Part shown: one piece after another, positions 42,715 through 51,573 of the stretch | How positions within the stretch are numbered: the stretch's first letter is position 1 | Layout of the letters: the number at the start of each line of letters is the position of its first letter | Assembly: GCA_945952225.1 (NCBI GenBank) | Contig: CAMFHP010000040.1 | Location: 1-60,945 of the forward strand | DNA: 60,945 nucleotides | Source: an uncultured Myxococcaceae bacterium | GTDB lineage: Bacteria; Myxococcota_A; Polyangia; Polyangiales; Ga0077539 | Direction: 5' to 3' | The notes under the pieces: generated by a model | The model's input: the letters and a program-made list of their open reading frames with translations, nothing else | Database searches by the model: none | Told to the model about the DNA's origin: nothing | Translations under genes and position numbers: made by a program

Positions 42715-43848
42715 ATGAACGAACCGCACGACACTCCCGCGCACGAGCGACCCACGGTGCTCGTGGTCGATGACACCCCCGAGAACATCGCGGTGCTCCA
42801 CGACCTGCTACGGGGTCGCTACCGCGTGCGCGTCGCGAACTCCGGTCCGCGCGCGCTCAAGGCCGCCGCGAGCGAGCCGCGGCCCGACGTCATCCTCCTC
42901 GACGTGATGATGCCCGGCATGGACGGCTACGAGGTGCTCACGCGCCTCCGCGCGCTGCCGGGCTGCGAGACGATCCCCGTGATCTTCGTCACGGCCCTCG
43001 ACGCCACCGACGACGAGGCCCGCGGTCTCTCCCTCGGCGCCGCGGACTACCTCACCAAGCCCGTGCGTCCGCCCATCGTGCTCGCGCGCGTGGCCGCGCC
43101 GATCGAGCTCAAGCACGCCCGCGATCGGCTCCACGCGCAGAACGCCTGGCTCGAACGCGAGATCGCCCGCCGCACGCACGAGGCCGAGCGCGTGCGCGAC
43201 GCCACGCTGCGCGCCCTCGCGAGCCTCGCCGAGACCCGCGACAACGAGACGGGCAACCACATCCTCCGCACGCAGAACTACGTCGCGCTCCTGTGTGACG
43301 AGCTCTCGAAGACGCCGCGCGACCGCGACGCGCTCGACCCGGTGACCATCGCGCGCTTCACCAAGGCCGCGCCGCTCCACGACATCGGCAAGGTGGGCAT
43401 CCCCGATCACATTCTCTTGAAGCCCGGCCGGCTCACGCCCGACGAGCTGGTGATCATGCGCACGCACGCGGCGCTCGGGGCCGAGGCCATCGGACGCGCC
43501 ATCGAGGGCGAAGACGACCTCGCGCCCTTCGGGTTTCTGCAGGCCGCGATGCTCATCGCGCGGCACCACCACGAGCGCTGGGACGGCACGGGCTACCCCG
43601 ACGCCCTGCGCGGCGAGGCCATTCCCCTCTGCGCGCGGGTGATGGCCGTGGCCGACGTGTTCGACGCGCTCCTCGCGCGGCGCCCCTACAAGCGCCCGAT
43701 GCCCTTCGAAGCGGCCCTCACGCTCGTGGCCGACGGACGCGGCTCGCACTTCGACCCCGCCGTGGTCGACGCGTTCTTTCGCCGCCTCGACGACGTGCGC
43801 GCGGTCGCCACCCGCTACGCCGACCACCCCACGGAGCCCACGCCATGA
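42715..43848 (+). CDS. Response regulator with HD-GYP domain (predicted c-di-GMP phosphodiesterase, RpfG-like)
   Basis: A 377-residue protein. The receiver domain (13-130) has the acidic pair Asp19/Asp20, phospho-acceptor Asp63 in LLDVMMPGMDG and Lys115. A coiled linker leads to an HD-GYP domain (about 165-360) with ETGNH, LHDIGK (His222/Asp223), HHERWDGTGYP (285-295) and VADVFDAL. All metal-binding and GYP residues are present, so it should hydrolyse c-di-GMP. The receiver is the natural target of the CheA-like kinase just upstream or of the hybrid kinase downstream. Its stop overlaps the FIST gene start (ATGA). Confidence 0.93.
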   Translation: MNEPHDTPAHERPTVLVVDDTPENIAVLHDLLRGRYRVRVANSGPRALKAAASEPRPDVILLDVMMPGMDGYEVLTRLRALPGCETIPVIFVTALDATDDEARGLSLGAADYLTKPVRPPIVLARVAAPIELKHARDRLHAQNAWLEREIARRTHEAERVRDATLRALASLAETRDNETGNHILRTQNYVALLCDELSKTPRDRDALDPVTIARFTKAAPLHDIGKVGIPDHILLKPGRLTPDELVIMRTHAALGAEAIGRAIEGEDDLAPFGFLQAAMLIARHHHERWDGTGYPDALRGEAIPLCARVMAVADVFDALLARRPYKRPMPFEAALTLVADGRGSHFDPAVVDAFFRRLDDVRAVATRYADHPTEPTP

Positions 43849-44996
43849 CCAGCCGCCTCGCCCACGTCGACCTCACGCCCGACGCGCTCCTCGCGCACCT
43901 GCGTCCGCTGCGCGCGCGCTCCGAGCGGGCCGGTGTGCTCGCCGTGCTGGCCGATGCGTGCCGCGACCGCGTGCCGATGCTCCAGGCCGCGGCGCGCGAG
44001 GCGGGCGTGGCGCTCGCGGGCGGCGTGTTTCCGCAGCTCATCACGCGCGACGGGTTCTCCAGCGAGGGCGTGTGGCTGCTGTCGTTCGACGTGATGCCGC
44101 CGATGCGCGTGGTCGACGGATGGGCCCACGACGCCGACGCGTCCGCGCGCACCGTGCTCGACTTTCTCGACGAGGCGCAGCCCGCGGAGCCCGACGGCGA
44201 AGCCCCCACGCTCTTTCTCCTCGTCGATGCGCTCGTGCCCAACCTCGCGTCGGTGCTCGAACGGCTCTACCTCGAAGCGGGTGACCGCGCGCGCTACGCG
44301 GGTGTGGCCGCGGGGAGCGAGAGCTTCGAACCGTTCCCCTGCCTCTTCGACGGCGAGCGCAGCGTGGCGCGCGGCGCGGTGTGCCTGCTCCTCGGCGCGT
44401 CGTCGTACCCCGCCATCGCCCACGGGTATGCGCCGCCCGAGCGATCGATGACGGCGACGGCCACCGAGGGCAACCGCGTGCAGAGCATCGACTGGCGCCC
44501 CGCGTTCGACGTGTACCGCGAGCTCATCGCGCGCGAGTACGGCGTCGAGCTCACGCGCGAGAACTTCTACCGCTACGGGGTGAACTTCCCGCTGGGCATC
44601 CTGCGCGCGTGCGGCGAGATGGTGGTGCGCCTGCCCGTGGGCCTCGCCGACGACGGGTCGATCTTCTGCGTGGGCGAGGTGCCCGACCACGCCGTGCTCA
44701 CGCTCCTGCGCGCGCCCAGCGACGCGTCGAGCTCCTGCGTCGACCTCGTGGCGCGCACGGTGAGGGCCACCGTGGGACCGCGCCCCCTCGACCACCTGCT
44801 CACGTTCTACTGCGCGGGCCGTCGCCTCCAGATCGGCGCACACGCCCTCGACGAGCTCCGCGCCCTCGACGCGCAGGTGGGGGCCGAGGGCTTCGGCGGC
44901 GCGCTCACGCTCGGCGAACTCGGCAGCGAGGCCGAGTGGTCGTACCCGCTCTTTCACAACACGGCGCTCGTCTGCGCCACGTGGGATGGGCCGTGA
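43845..44996 (+). CDS. FIST-domain sensory protein
   Basis: A 383-residue soluble protein with FIST-N (about 20-215) and FIST-C (about 220-370) regions; recognisable segments are [31 protein letters not shown] and [24 protein letters not shown] proteins are thought to bind small molecules such as amino acids and are usually encoded beside signal-transduction genes. No signal peptide is visible, so it acts in the cytoplasm. It is coupled by 4-nt overlaps to the HD-GYP gene before and the hybrid kinase after, which points to a role as a ligand sensor for one of them (inference). Confidence 0.88.
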   Translation: MTSRLAHVDLTPDALLAHLRPLRARSERAGVLAVLADACRDRVPMLQAAAREAGVALAGGVFPQLITRDGFSSEGVWLLSFDVMPPMRVVDGWAHDADASARTVLDFLDEAQPAEPDGEAPTLFLLVDALVPNLASVLERLYLEAGDRARYAGVAAGSESFEPFPCLFDGERSVARGAVCLLLGASSYPAIAHGYAPPERSMTATATEGNRVQSIDWRPAFDVYRELIAREYGVELTRENFYRYGVNFPLGILRACGEMVVRLPVGLADDGSIFCVGEVPDHAVLTLLRAPSDASSSCVDLVARTVRATVGPRPLDHLLTFYCAGRRLQIGAHALDELRALDAQVGAEGFGGALTLGELGSEAEWSYPLFHNTALVCATWDGP

Positions 44997-47005
44997 ACAG
45001 CGAGGCCGTCCTCGCGATCCTCTACGACCTCACGCTCACGTTCGGCAGCGAGATCCGCGTCGACGCGCTCCTCACGCGCGTGCTCCAGCGGATGCTCTAC
45101 CACACGTCATTTCCCGCCGGCGTCGCGCTCCTCGACGTGCGCGACGAGCCCGCGGGGTGCTCCGCCGTGATCCGTGTCGCCGTGGGAGACCGCGCCCTCG
45201 CGACCCTCCGCGGCGTGCGCGTCGAGCTCCCGCCGCCCCTCGTCCGCGGCCCCCTCTCGATGCTCGAAGACCCGGCCCTCCTCCGCGCCCTCGGCGGACG
45301 CGCCGACTACCAGTGCGCGCTCAAGCTCCCCGTCGACGCGCGCGCCACGCTGCTGCTCCTCTCGCCGCGGCTCCCCCGACAGACGCTCCCCTTCACGCAG
45401 CTCTTCGCGCCGGTGCTCTCGCACCTCGCGCGCTCCCTCGCGCTCTGCGACGAGAACGAGCGGCTCACCGCATCGCTGCGCAGCGAGCTCGCGATCCGCA
45501 CGCAGGCCGAGGCCGAACTCCGCCGCGCGCGCGACGAGGCCGAGGAGGCCAACCGCAGCAAGAGCGCCTTTCTCGCGAACATGAGCCACGAGATCCGAAC
45601 GCCCATGAACGCGATCCTCGGGTTCACACACCTGCTCCGACGCGACGTGAGCGATCCGCGCCAGGTCGACCGCCTCGACAAGATCGCGCGCTCGGCGCAG
45701 CACCTCCTGGGCATCCTCAACGACGTGCTCGACCTCTCGAAGATCGAGGCCGAGCGGCTCCAGATCGAAGAGACCAGCGTCGACGTGGGCGCCCTCGTCG
45801 ACCACGTCATCAGCATGGTGACCGAGCGCGCGCGCGCCCGCGGACTCGCGCTCACGAGCCACGTCGACCCGCGCCTCACGCGCTGCGCGCTCCTCGGCGA
45901 TCCGCTGCGGCTCACGCAGGTGCTGCTCAACTACGTGAACAACGCGGTGAAGTTCACGCCCTCGGGCGCCATCACCGTGCGCGCGACGCTCGAAGACGAC
46001 GGCGACGACGCGGCCCTCGTGCGCTTCGAGGTCGAAGACACCGGCATCGGACTCACCGCCGAGCAGATGGCGCGGCTCTTTCGCCCCTTCGAACAGGCCC
46101 AGCGCTCGACCACGCGACAGTACGGCGGCACGGGCCTCGGGCTCGCGATCAGCCGCAGGCTCGCGCTGCTCATGGGCGGCGACGTGGGCGTGCGCAGCGA
46201 GCAGGACGCGGGCAGCACGTTCTGGTTCACGGCGAAGCTCCGACGCGGCGTCACCGCCCACACGCTGGCCGCGGTGCCCGCACGCTCGCTGCGGGTGCGC
46301 GCGCAGGCGCGGGTGCTCCTCGTCGACGACCACGCGATGAACCGCGAGATGGGGCGCGAGCTGTTGGAGAGCTTCGGCCTCGTGGTCGACACGGCCCGCG
46401 ACGGCGTCGAGGCCATCGAGCGGGTGACGGCCACGCGCTACGACCTCGTGCTGCTCGACAAGGAGATGCCGCGCCTCGACGGCCCCGAGACCGCGCGGCG
46501 CATGCGACGGATGACCGCCCTCGCGTCGCTGCCGATCGTCGCGTGGACGGCCAACACCTTCGAGGGCGACCGCCGGCAGTGCCTCGACGCGGGCATGAAC
46601 GACTTCATCGCGAAGCCCATCGACGCGCGCATGCTCCAGATCGCGCTCGCCCGGTGGATCCCCGCGGAGCGCACCTCGGTCCGCGTCGACGCGCCGAGCA
46701 GCCACCCCGCGCGCGGCGTCCGTCCGTCGTCGCTGGCGCGCCCCGTGGAGCCGACCCCGGCCCGCATGGACCGCACGCGCGTCGCCGAGCTCGGCGCGCT
46801 CCTCGAATCGCTGCTCACCGCCGACGATGCGAGCGCCGTCGACGTCTGGCGTGAGCTCCGTCAGGCCCTCGGCGACACCGGCGCCCGCGCGCGCGTCGAA
46901 GCGATGGACGCAGCCCTCGACGGCTTCGACCTCCCCGCGGCGCTCACCGTGCTCCGCGGCGGACTCACCGTCGCCACACCGGCCTCGTCGTCGATGCGTC
47001 CGTAA
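44993..47005 (+). CDS. Soluble hybrid histidine kinase (GAF-like, HisKA, HATPase, receiver)
   Basis: A 670-residue cytoplasmic kinase. Residues 1-155 resemble a GAF sensor domain, 155-190 a coiled coil, HisKA follows with His199 in MSHEIRTP, HATPase has N-box NYVNNAVKF (313-321), DTGIG (349-353) and GTGLGL (379-384), and a receiver domain (about 438-558) has Asp489 in LLDKEMP and Lys541. The last 100 residues are helical, perhaps a degenerate output or HPt module without a clear His. No membrane segment. It starts at GTG 44993, overlapping the FIST stop (GTGA), so the FIST protein may be its sensor partner. Confidence 0.92.
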   Translation: MNSEAVLAILYDLTLTFGSEIRVDALLTRVLQRMLYHTSFPAGVALLDVRDEPAGCSAVIRVAVGDRALATLRGVRVELPPPLVRGPLSMLEDPALLRALGGRADYQCALKLPVDARATLLLLSPRLPRQTLPFTQLFAPVLSHLARSLALCDENERLTASLRSELAIRTQAEAELRRARDEAEEANRSKSAFLANMSHEIRTPMNAILGFTHLLRRDVSDPRQVDRLDKIARSAQHLLGILNDVLDLSKIEAERLQIEETSVDVGALVDHVISMVTERARARGLALTSHVDPRLTRCALLGDPLRLTQVLLNYVNNAVKFTPSGAITVRATLEDDGDDAALVRFEVEDTGIGLTAEQMARLFRPFEQAQRSTTRQYGGTGLGLAISRRLALLMGGDVGVRSEQDAGSTFWFTAKLRRGVTAHTLAAVPARSLRVRAQARVLLVDDHAMNREMGRELLESFGLVVDTARDGVEAIERVTATRYDLVLLDKEMPRLDGPETARRMRRMTALASLPIVAWTANTFEGDRRQCLDAGMNDFIAKPIDARMLQIALARWIPAERTSVRVDAPSSHPARGVRPSSLARPVEPTPARMDRTRVAELGALLESLLTADDASAVDVWRELRQALGDTGARARVEAMDAALDGFDLPAALTVLRGGLTVATPASSSMRP

Positions 47006-47015
47006 CGGTCGACCG

Positions 47016-47054
47016 CGCCGTGCGGAGCGTCCCATGTCGGGGCTCCGCGCGGCG
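47016..47054. terminator. Strong bidirectional hairpin between the hybrid kinase and carB
   Basis: Bases 47016-47028 pair with 47042-47054 in a 13-bp stem with one G-T pair. Inside, CCC (47031-47033) can pair with GGG (47039-47041) around a 5-nt loop. It lies between the stops of convergent genes at 47005 and 47100. There is no T-run, as in many GC-rich genomes. Confidence 0.5.
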
Positions 47055-47099
47055 GGTTGCAGACGTGTGCAGGTGGAGGGTCTGGGAGGCGCGCGACCG

Positions 47100-50000
47100 T
47101 CAGGCCGAGCGGTGGTTGCGCGCGAGGTAGCTCGCCCAGTCGAGGGGCTTGAGCTCCACGGGGCGCGCGGGGTCGAGGGCGTCGACGGCGGCGCGCGCGA
47201 GCTGGAAGTTGGTGATGAGCGGGACGTTGAGGTCCACCGCGCGACGACGGATGCGGTAGCCGTCGGGCCGACCCTGGTTGTCGTAGCTGCGCGGAATGTT
47301 GATCACGAGGTCGATGGCGCCCTCGTTGAGGAGCTGCACCGCGGAGGGGTGCTTGTCGTCGCTGTCCTTCCACGCGACGGTGCACGCGATGCCCTGCTCG
47401 CGGAGCACGTCGGCGGTGCCCGGCGTGGCGTAGAGCGTGAGCCCGCGCGCCTGGAGGATCCGCGCCTCGCGCTCGAAGCGGTACTTGTCACCCACAGGCC
47501 CGAGCGAGAGCAGCACGCCCTTCTTCGGAATGCGGAAGCCCGTCGCCATGAGGGCCTTGAGCAGCGCCTCGGGGAGGTCGTCGCCCAGGCATCCCACCTC
47601 GCCCGTCGAGGCCATCTCGACGCCGAGCGTGGGGTCGGCACCCGCGAGGCGCGAGAACGAGAACTGCGCGGCCTTCACGGCCACGTAGTCGAGCTCCAGG
47701 GCCTCGCACGACACGGGCGTCGCGACGCCGAGCATGCGACGCGCGGCCTCGCGGATGAAGTTCACCCCCGTGACCTTCGACACGAAGGGGAACGACCGCG
47801 ACGCGCGGAGGTTGCACTCGATGACCTTCACCATGTTCTCGACGGCGAGAAACTGGATGTTGAACGGCCCGGTGATGTGCAGCGCCGCCGCGATGTCGCG
47901 GGCGATGCGCTTGATGCGCCGGAGCGTCTCCATGTAGAGCTTCTGCGGCGGGAGCACGAGCGTCGCGTCGCCCGAGTGCACGCCGGCGTTCTCGACGTGC
48001 TCGCTGATGGCCCAGAGCACGAGCTCGCCCTGGTCGGCCACGGCGTCGATCTCGATCTCCTTCGCGTTGCTCTCGAAGCGCGTGATGACCACCGGGTGCT
48101 CGGGCGAGACCGAGACCGCGCGCGCGAGGTAGTTCTTGAGGTGCTGGGGCTCGTGCACCACGCACATCGCCGCGCCCGAGAGCACGTACGACGGACGCAC
48201 CAGCAGCGGGAACCCGCCGAGCTCGGCGATCACGCGCGCGAGGTTCTCGGGGGAGACGTCGGTGGTGCTCGTCCACCGCGGCTGCTCGATGTGGAGGCTG
48301 TCGAGGAGACCGCTGAACTTGTGGCGATCCTCCGCGCGGTCGATGCTCTCGGGCGACGTGCCGAGCACCTTCACCCCCGCGCGATGGAGCTTGATCGCCA
48401 GGTTGTTCGGCACCTGACCGCCCATCGAGACCACGACCCCCTCCGGGGCCTCGCGGTCCCAGAGTTCGAGCACGGTCTCCTGCGTGATCTCGTCGAAGAT
48501 GAGCTTGTCGCAGACGTCGTAGTCCGTGCTCACCGTCTCGGGGTTGTAGTTGAGCAGCAGGGTCTCGTAGCCGAGCTCCTGCGCGGCCTTCACGGTGTTC
48601 ACGCAGCACCAGTCGAACTCGACGCTCGACCCGATGCGGTACGCGCCCGAGCCGAGCACCAGCACCTTCTTGCGCCAGCTCGTGGCCACGTCGTCGGCCT
48701 GCGCGTGGTACGTGAGGTAGAGGTAGTTCGTCTCCGCGGGGTACTCGGCGGCGAGCGTGTCGATCTGCGCGAGGTGCGGGCGGATGTTGTGCTTCAGGCG
48801 CTCGCTGCGAACGTGCGCCTCGGTCTCACCACGGAGCTTCGCGATGGCGATGTCGCTGAACCCGAGCTTCTTCGCGTCGCGGAGGGTCTCGGTCTCCAGC
48901 GCGGGCTTCTTGATCTCGTCGCGGAAGCGCACCACGTCGGCGATCTGGTTCAGGAACCACGGGTCGATGCGCGTGAGGGCGTGCACCGCGTCGACGGTCA
49001 TTCCCTTCGCGAAGGCGGCGCAGAGCGCGAGCATGCGGCGCGGCGTCGGGTTGCGGAGCTCGTTCTCGAGGTTGTCGAACTCGAACGCCTCGGGGTCGAG
49101 GCCCGTGACGCCGATGTCGATCATGCGCAGGGCCTTCTGAATGACCTCGGGGAAGGTCTTTCCGATGGCCATCACCTCACCGACGGACTTCATCTCCGAG
49201 CCGATGCGGTTGTCGACCTCGCGGAACTTCTGCAGGTCCCACCGCGGGAACTTGCAGACGATGTAGTCGAGCGCGGGTTCGAAGAACGCGCTCGTGCGGC
49301 GCGTGATCGCGTTGGGGAGGTCGGGCAGCGAGTACCCGAGCGCGATCTTCGCGGCCACGTACGCGAGGGGATAGCCCGTGGCCTTCGAGGCGAGCGCGCT
49401 GGAGCGCGAGAGGCGCGCGTTCACCTCGATCACGCGGTAGTCGCGGCTCTCGGGGTCGAGCGCGTACTGGATGTTGCACTCGCCCACCACGCCGAGGTGA
49501 CGGATCGTCCGGATCGCGATGGTCCGGAGCATGTGGTACTCGTCGTCGTCGAGGGTCTGCGACGGGGCCACCACGATCGACTCGCCGGTGTGAATGCCCA
49601 GCGGGTCGAGGTTCTCCATGTTGCAGACGGTGATGCAGTTGTCGCGCGCGTCGCGCACGACCTCGTACTCCACCTCCTTCCACCCGCGGAGCGACTCTTC
49701 GACGAGCACCTGCGCGGTGCCGCCGCCGAACGCGCGCACGAGCGCCGCGTCGAGCTGCTCGGGCGTCTCGCAGATCGCGCTGCCCTTGCCGCCGAGCGAG
49801 TAGGCCCCGCGGAGGATCACCGGCAGCCCGATCTCACGCACCGCCGCGTGCACCTCGTCGGGGCTGTTGCACGCCGCCGAGCGCGCGGTCTTCACGCCGA
49901 TCTCGTCGAGGCGCTGCTTGAAGCGCAGGCGGTCTTCGGTGTCGCGCACCGTGTCGACGGGCGTGCCGAGCACGCGCACGCCGTACTTCTTGAGAATCCC

Positions 50001-50327
50001 GCGGTCGTCGAGGGCGACGCCGCAGTTGAGCGCGGTCTGTCCGCCGAAGGAGATGGTGATCGCGTCGACCTCTTCGCGCTTGATCACCTCTTCGACGTTC
50101 TCGGGATCGACGGGGAGGAAATAGACCTTGTCGGCCATGCCCTCGCTCGTCTGGATCGTCGCGATGTTGGGGTTGACCAGCACGGTCTGGATCCCCTCTT
50201 CGCGGATGGCCTTGATGGCCTGCGAGCCCGAGTAGTCGAACTCGCCGGCCTCGCCGATCTTGAGGGCCCCGGAGCCCAGGATGAGCACCCGACGCGGCTT
50301 CTTGGGAAGGTACTGACCGAACATCAT
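47100..50327 (-). CDS. carB: Carbamoyl-phosphate synthase large subunit
   Basis: A 1075-residue enzyme, the usual length, that makes carbamoyl phosphate from bicarbonate, ammonia and two ATP for arginine and pyrimidine synthesis. Two homologous ATP-grasp halves are visible: the first starts KKPRRVLILGSGALKIG, the second KKVLVLGSGAYRIGSSVEFD, followed by the C-terminal MGS-like allosteric domain (GVLLSLGPVGDKY onward). The gene starts ATGATG at 50327, overlapping the carA stop by 4 nt. The frame continues upstream into carA but only as noise. Order carA-carB on the minus strand is the common operon arrangement. Confidence 0.97.
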   Translation of the reverse strand: MMFGQYLPKKPRRVLILGSGALKIGEAGEFDYSGSQAIKAIREEGIQTVLVNPNIATIQTSEGMADKVYFLPVDPENVEEVIKREEVDAITISFGGQTALNCGVALDDRGILKKYGVRVLGTPVDTVRDTEDRLRFKQRLDEIGVKTARSAACNSPDEVHAAVREIGLPVILRGAYSLGGKGSAICETPEQLDAALVRAFGGGTAQVLVEESLRGWKEVEYEVVRDARDNCITVCNMENLDPLGIHTGESIVVAPSQTLDDDEYHMLRTIAIRTIRHLGVVGECNIQYALDPESRDYRVIEVNARLSRSSALASKATGYPLAYVAAKIALGYSLPDLPNAITRRTSAFFEPALDYIVCKFPRWDLQKFREVDNRIGSEMKSVGEVMAIGKTFPEVIQKALRMIDIGVTGLDPEAFEFDNLENELRNPTPRRMLALCAAFAKGMTVDAVHALTRIDPWFLNQIADVVRFRDEIKKPALETETLRDAKKLGFSDIAIAKLRGETEAHVRSERLKHNIRPHLAQIDTLAAEYPAETNYLYLTYHAQADDVATSWRKKVLVLGSGAYRIGSSVEFDWCCVNTVKAAQELGYETLLLNYNPETVSTDYDVCDKLIFDEITQETVLELWDREAPEGVVVSMGGQVPNNLAIKLHRAGVKVLGTSPESIDRAEDRHKFSGLLDSLHIEQPRWTSTTDVSPENLARVIAELGGFPLLVRPSYVLSGAAMCVVHEPQHLKNYLARAVSVSPEHPVVITRFESNAKEIEIDAVADQGELVLWAISEHVENAGVHSGDATLVLPPQKLYMETLRRIKRIARDIAAALHITGPFNIQFLAVENMVKVIECNLRASRSFPFVSKVTGVNFIREAARRMLGVATPVSCEALELDYVAVKAAQFSFSRLAGADPTLGVEMASTGEVGCLGDDLPEALLKALMATGFRIPKKGVLLSLGPVGDKYRFEREARILQARGLTLYATPGTADVLREQGIACTVAWKDSDDKHPSAVQLLNEGAIDLVINIPRSYDNQGRPDGYRIRRRAVDLNVPLITNFQLARAAVDALDPARPVELKPLDWASYLARNHRSA

Positions 50328-51424
50328 CGACCTCGCGCCATCGCCCCGGCGAGCCGGAGGAAATCGTCGAACAGAAACGCCGTGTCCTCGGGGCCCGGCG
50401 AGGCCTCGGGGTGAAACTGCACGCTCGACACGGGGCGTCCGCGCGCGCGAATGCCCTCGTTGGTGCCGTCGTTCACGTTGACGAACCAGGGCTCCCAGTC
50501 GCCGCCGAGCGACTCGTCGCGCACCGCGTAGCCGTGGTTCTGACTGGTCACGTAGCAGCGCCGCGTGAGGAGGTCCTGCACGGGCTGGTTCTGCGAGCGG
50601 TGGCCGTACTTGAGCTTGTACGTGTCGCCCCCCGCGGCGAGCGCGAGGATCTGGTTCCCGAGGCACACGCCGAAGATCGGAATGCCCGAATCGAGCAGCC
50701 CGCGCACCTGCGCCGCGAGGCCCGGGAGGTCCTTCGGATCACCCGGTCCGTTCGAGAGGAGGATGCCGTCACAGCCCTTCACCATCTCGCGGAGGTTCGC
50801 GTGGTGGGGCACGCGCACCACCGTGGCGCCGCGCGCGAGGAGCGACCGCGCGATGTTGTCTTTGCACCCCGTGTCGACGAGCAGGATGCGCTGCGCGCCG
50901 CCCTCGTAGACCACCGTCTCGCGCACGGTCACCAGGTCGGCGACCTTCGCCATCTCCACGGTGTGCGCGCGGGCCATGCCCACCTCGACGGGGGTCTCGT
51001 CGGCCATGATCCATCCGCGCATGGTGCCGTGCTCGCGGAGCTTGCGCGTGAGGGCGCGCGTGTCGATGCCCTCGATCGCAGGCACGCCCGACTCGGTGAG
51101 CCACGCGCCCAGCGACGACGCGCTCTGATGATGGCTCGGGTGCTTCGCGTGCTCGACGCACACGAGGCCCTGCACCTGGATCTCGTCGGCCTCGAAGGGC
51201 GCGTCGACGGAGCCCTTCGCGCGGCGCGCGGGCACGCCGTAGTTGCCCTGCAGGGGATAGGTCGTGACGAGGATCTGCCCGCGGTAGCTCGGGTCCGTCA
51301 GCGTCTCGACGTAGCCGGTCATGCCGGTGTTGAACACGACCTCGCCCGCGACGTCGCGGTGCGCCCCGAAGCTGCGGCCGCGCAACACGGTTCCGTCTTC
51401 GAGCACGAGCTTCATGTGCTGCAT
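50324..51424 (-). CDS. carA: Carbamoyl-phosphate synthase small subunit
   Basis: A 366-residue glutaminase subunit that passes ammonia to CarB. The N-terminal CPSase domain (KLVLEDGTVLRGRSFG, FNTGMTGYVETLTDPSY) is followed by a class I amidotransferase with nucleophile Cys254 in GVCLGNQ and the His338/Glu340 pair in FHPEASPGPED. All catalytic residues are present. ATG 51424 is preceded by GAGG at 10 nt; a second in-frame ATG lies at 51415. A TACCCT element (51532-51527, minus strand) followed by CCGCGC may be the -10 box of the operon. Confidence 0.97.
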   Translation of the reverse strand: MQHMKLVLEDGTVLRGRSFGAHRDVAGEVVFNTGMTGYVETLTDPSYRGQILVTTYPLQGNYGVPARRAKGSVDAPFEADEIQVQGLVCVEHAKHPSHHQSASSLGAWLTESGVPAIEGIDTRALTRKLREHGTMRGWIMADETPVEVGMARAHTVEMAKVADLVTVRETVVYEGGAQRILLVDTGCKDNIARSLLARGATVVRVPHHANLREMVKGCDGILLSNGPGDPKDLPGLAAQVRGLLDSGIPIFGVCLGNQILALAAGGDTYKLKYGHRSQNQPVQDLLTRRCYVTSQNHGYAVRDESLGGDWEPWFVNVNDGTNEGIRARGRPVSSVQFHPEASPGPEDTAFLFDDFLRLAGAMARGR

Positions 51425-51526
51425 CGTTGTGGTTCCTCACGCCGCGCGAGGCGGTGCTGCGCGCGGTCGTTTCGAGATGGGCTGGGAGCGACGCCGCGGG
51501 ATCTCTCCCGGGCGCGCGGCGCGCGG

Positions 51527-51532
51527 AGGGTA
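51527..51532 (-). promoter_or_regulatory. Possible -10 box of the carAB operon
   Basis: TACCCT on the minus strand, followed by CCGCGC, lies 103 bp upstream of carA. It matches the TANNNT-CCGC pattern seen before other genes in this window. No good -35 box was found, so this is weak. Confidence 0.25.
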
Positions 51533-51573
51533 TCGCAACGCGCCCCCTGCGAAAGAAGAATCAACGCGACGTG

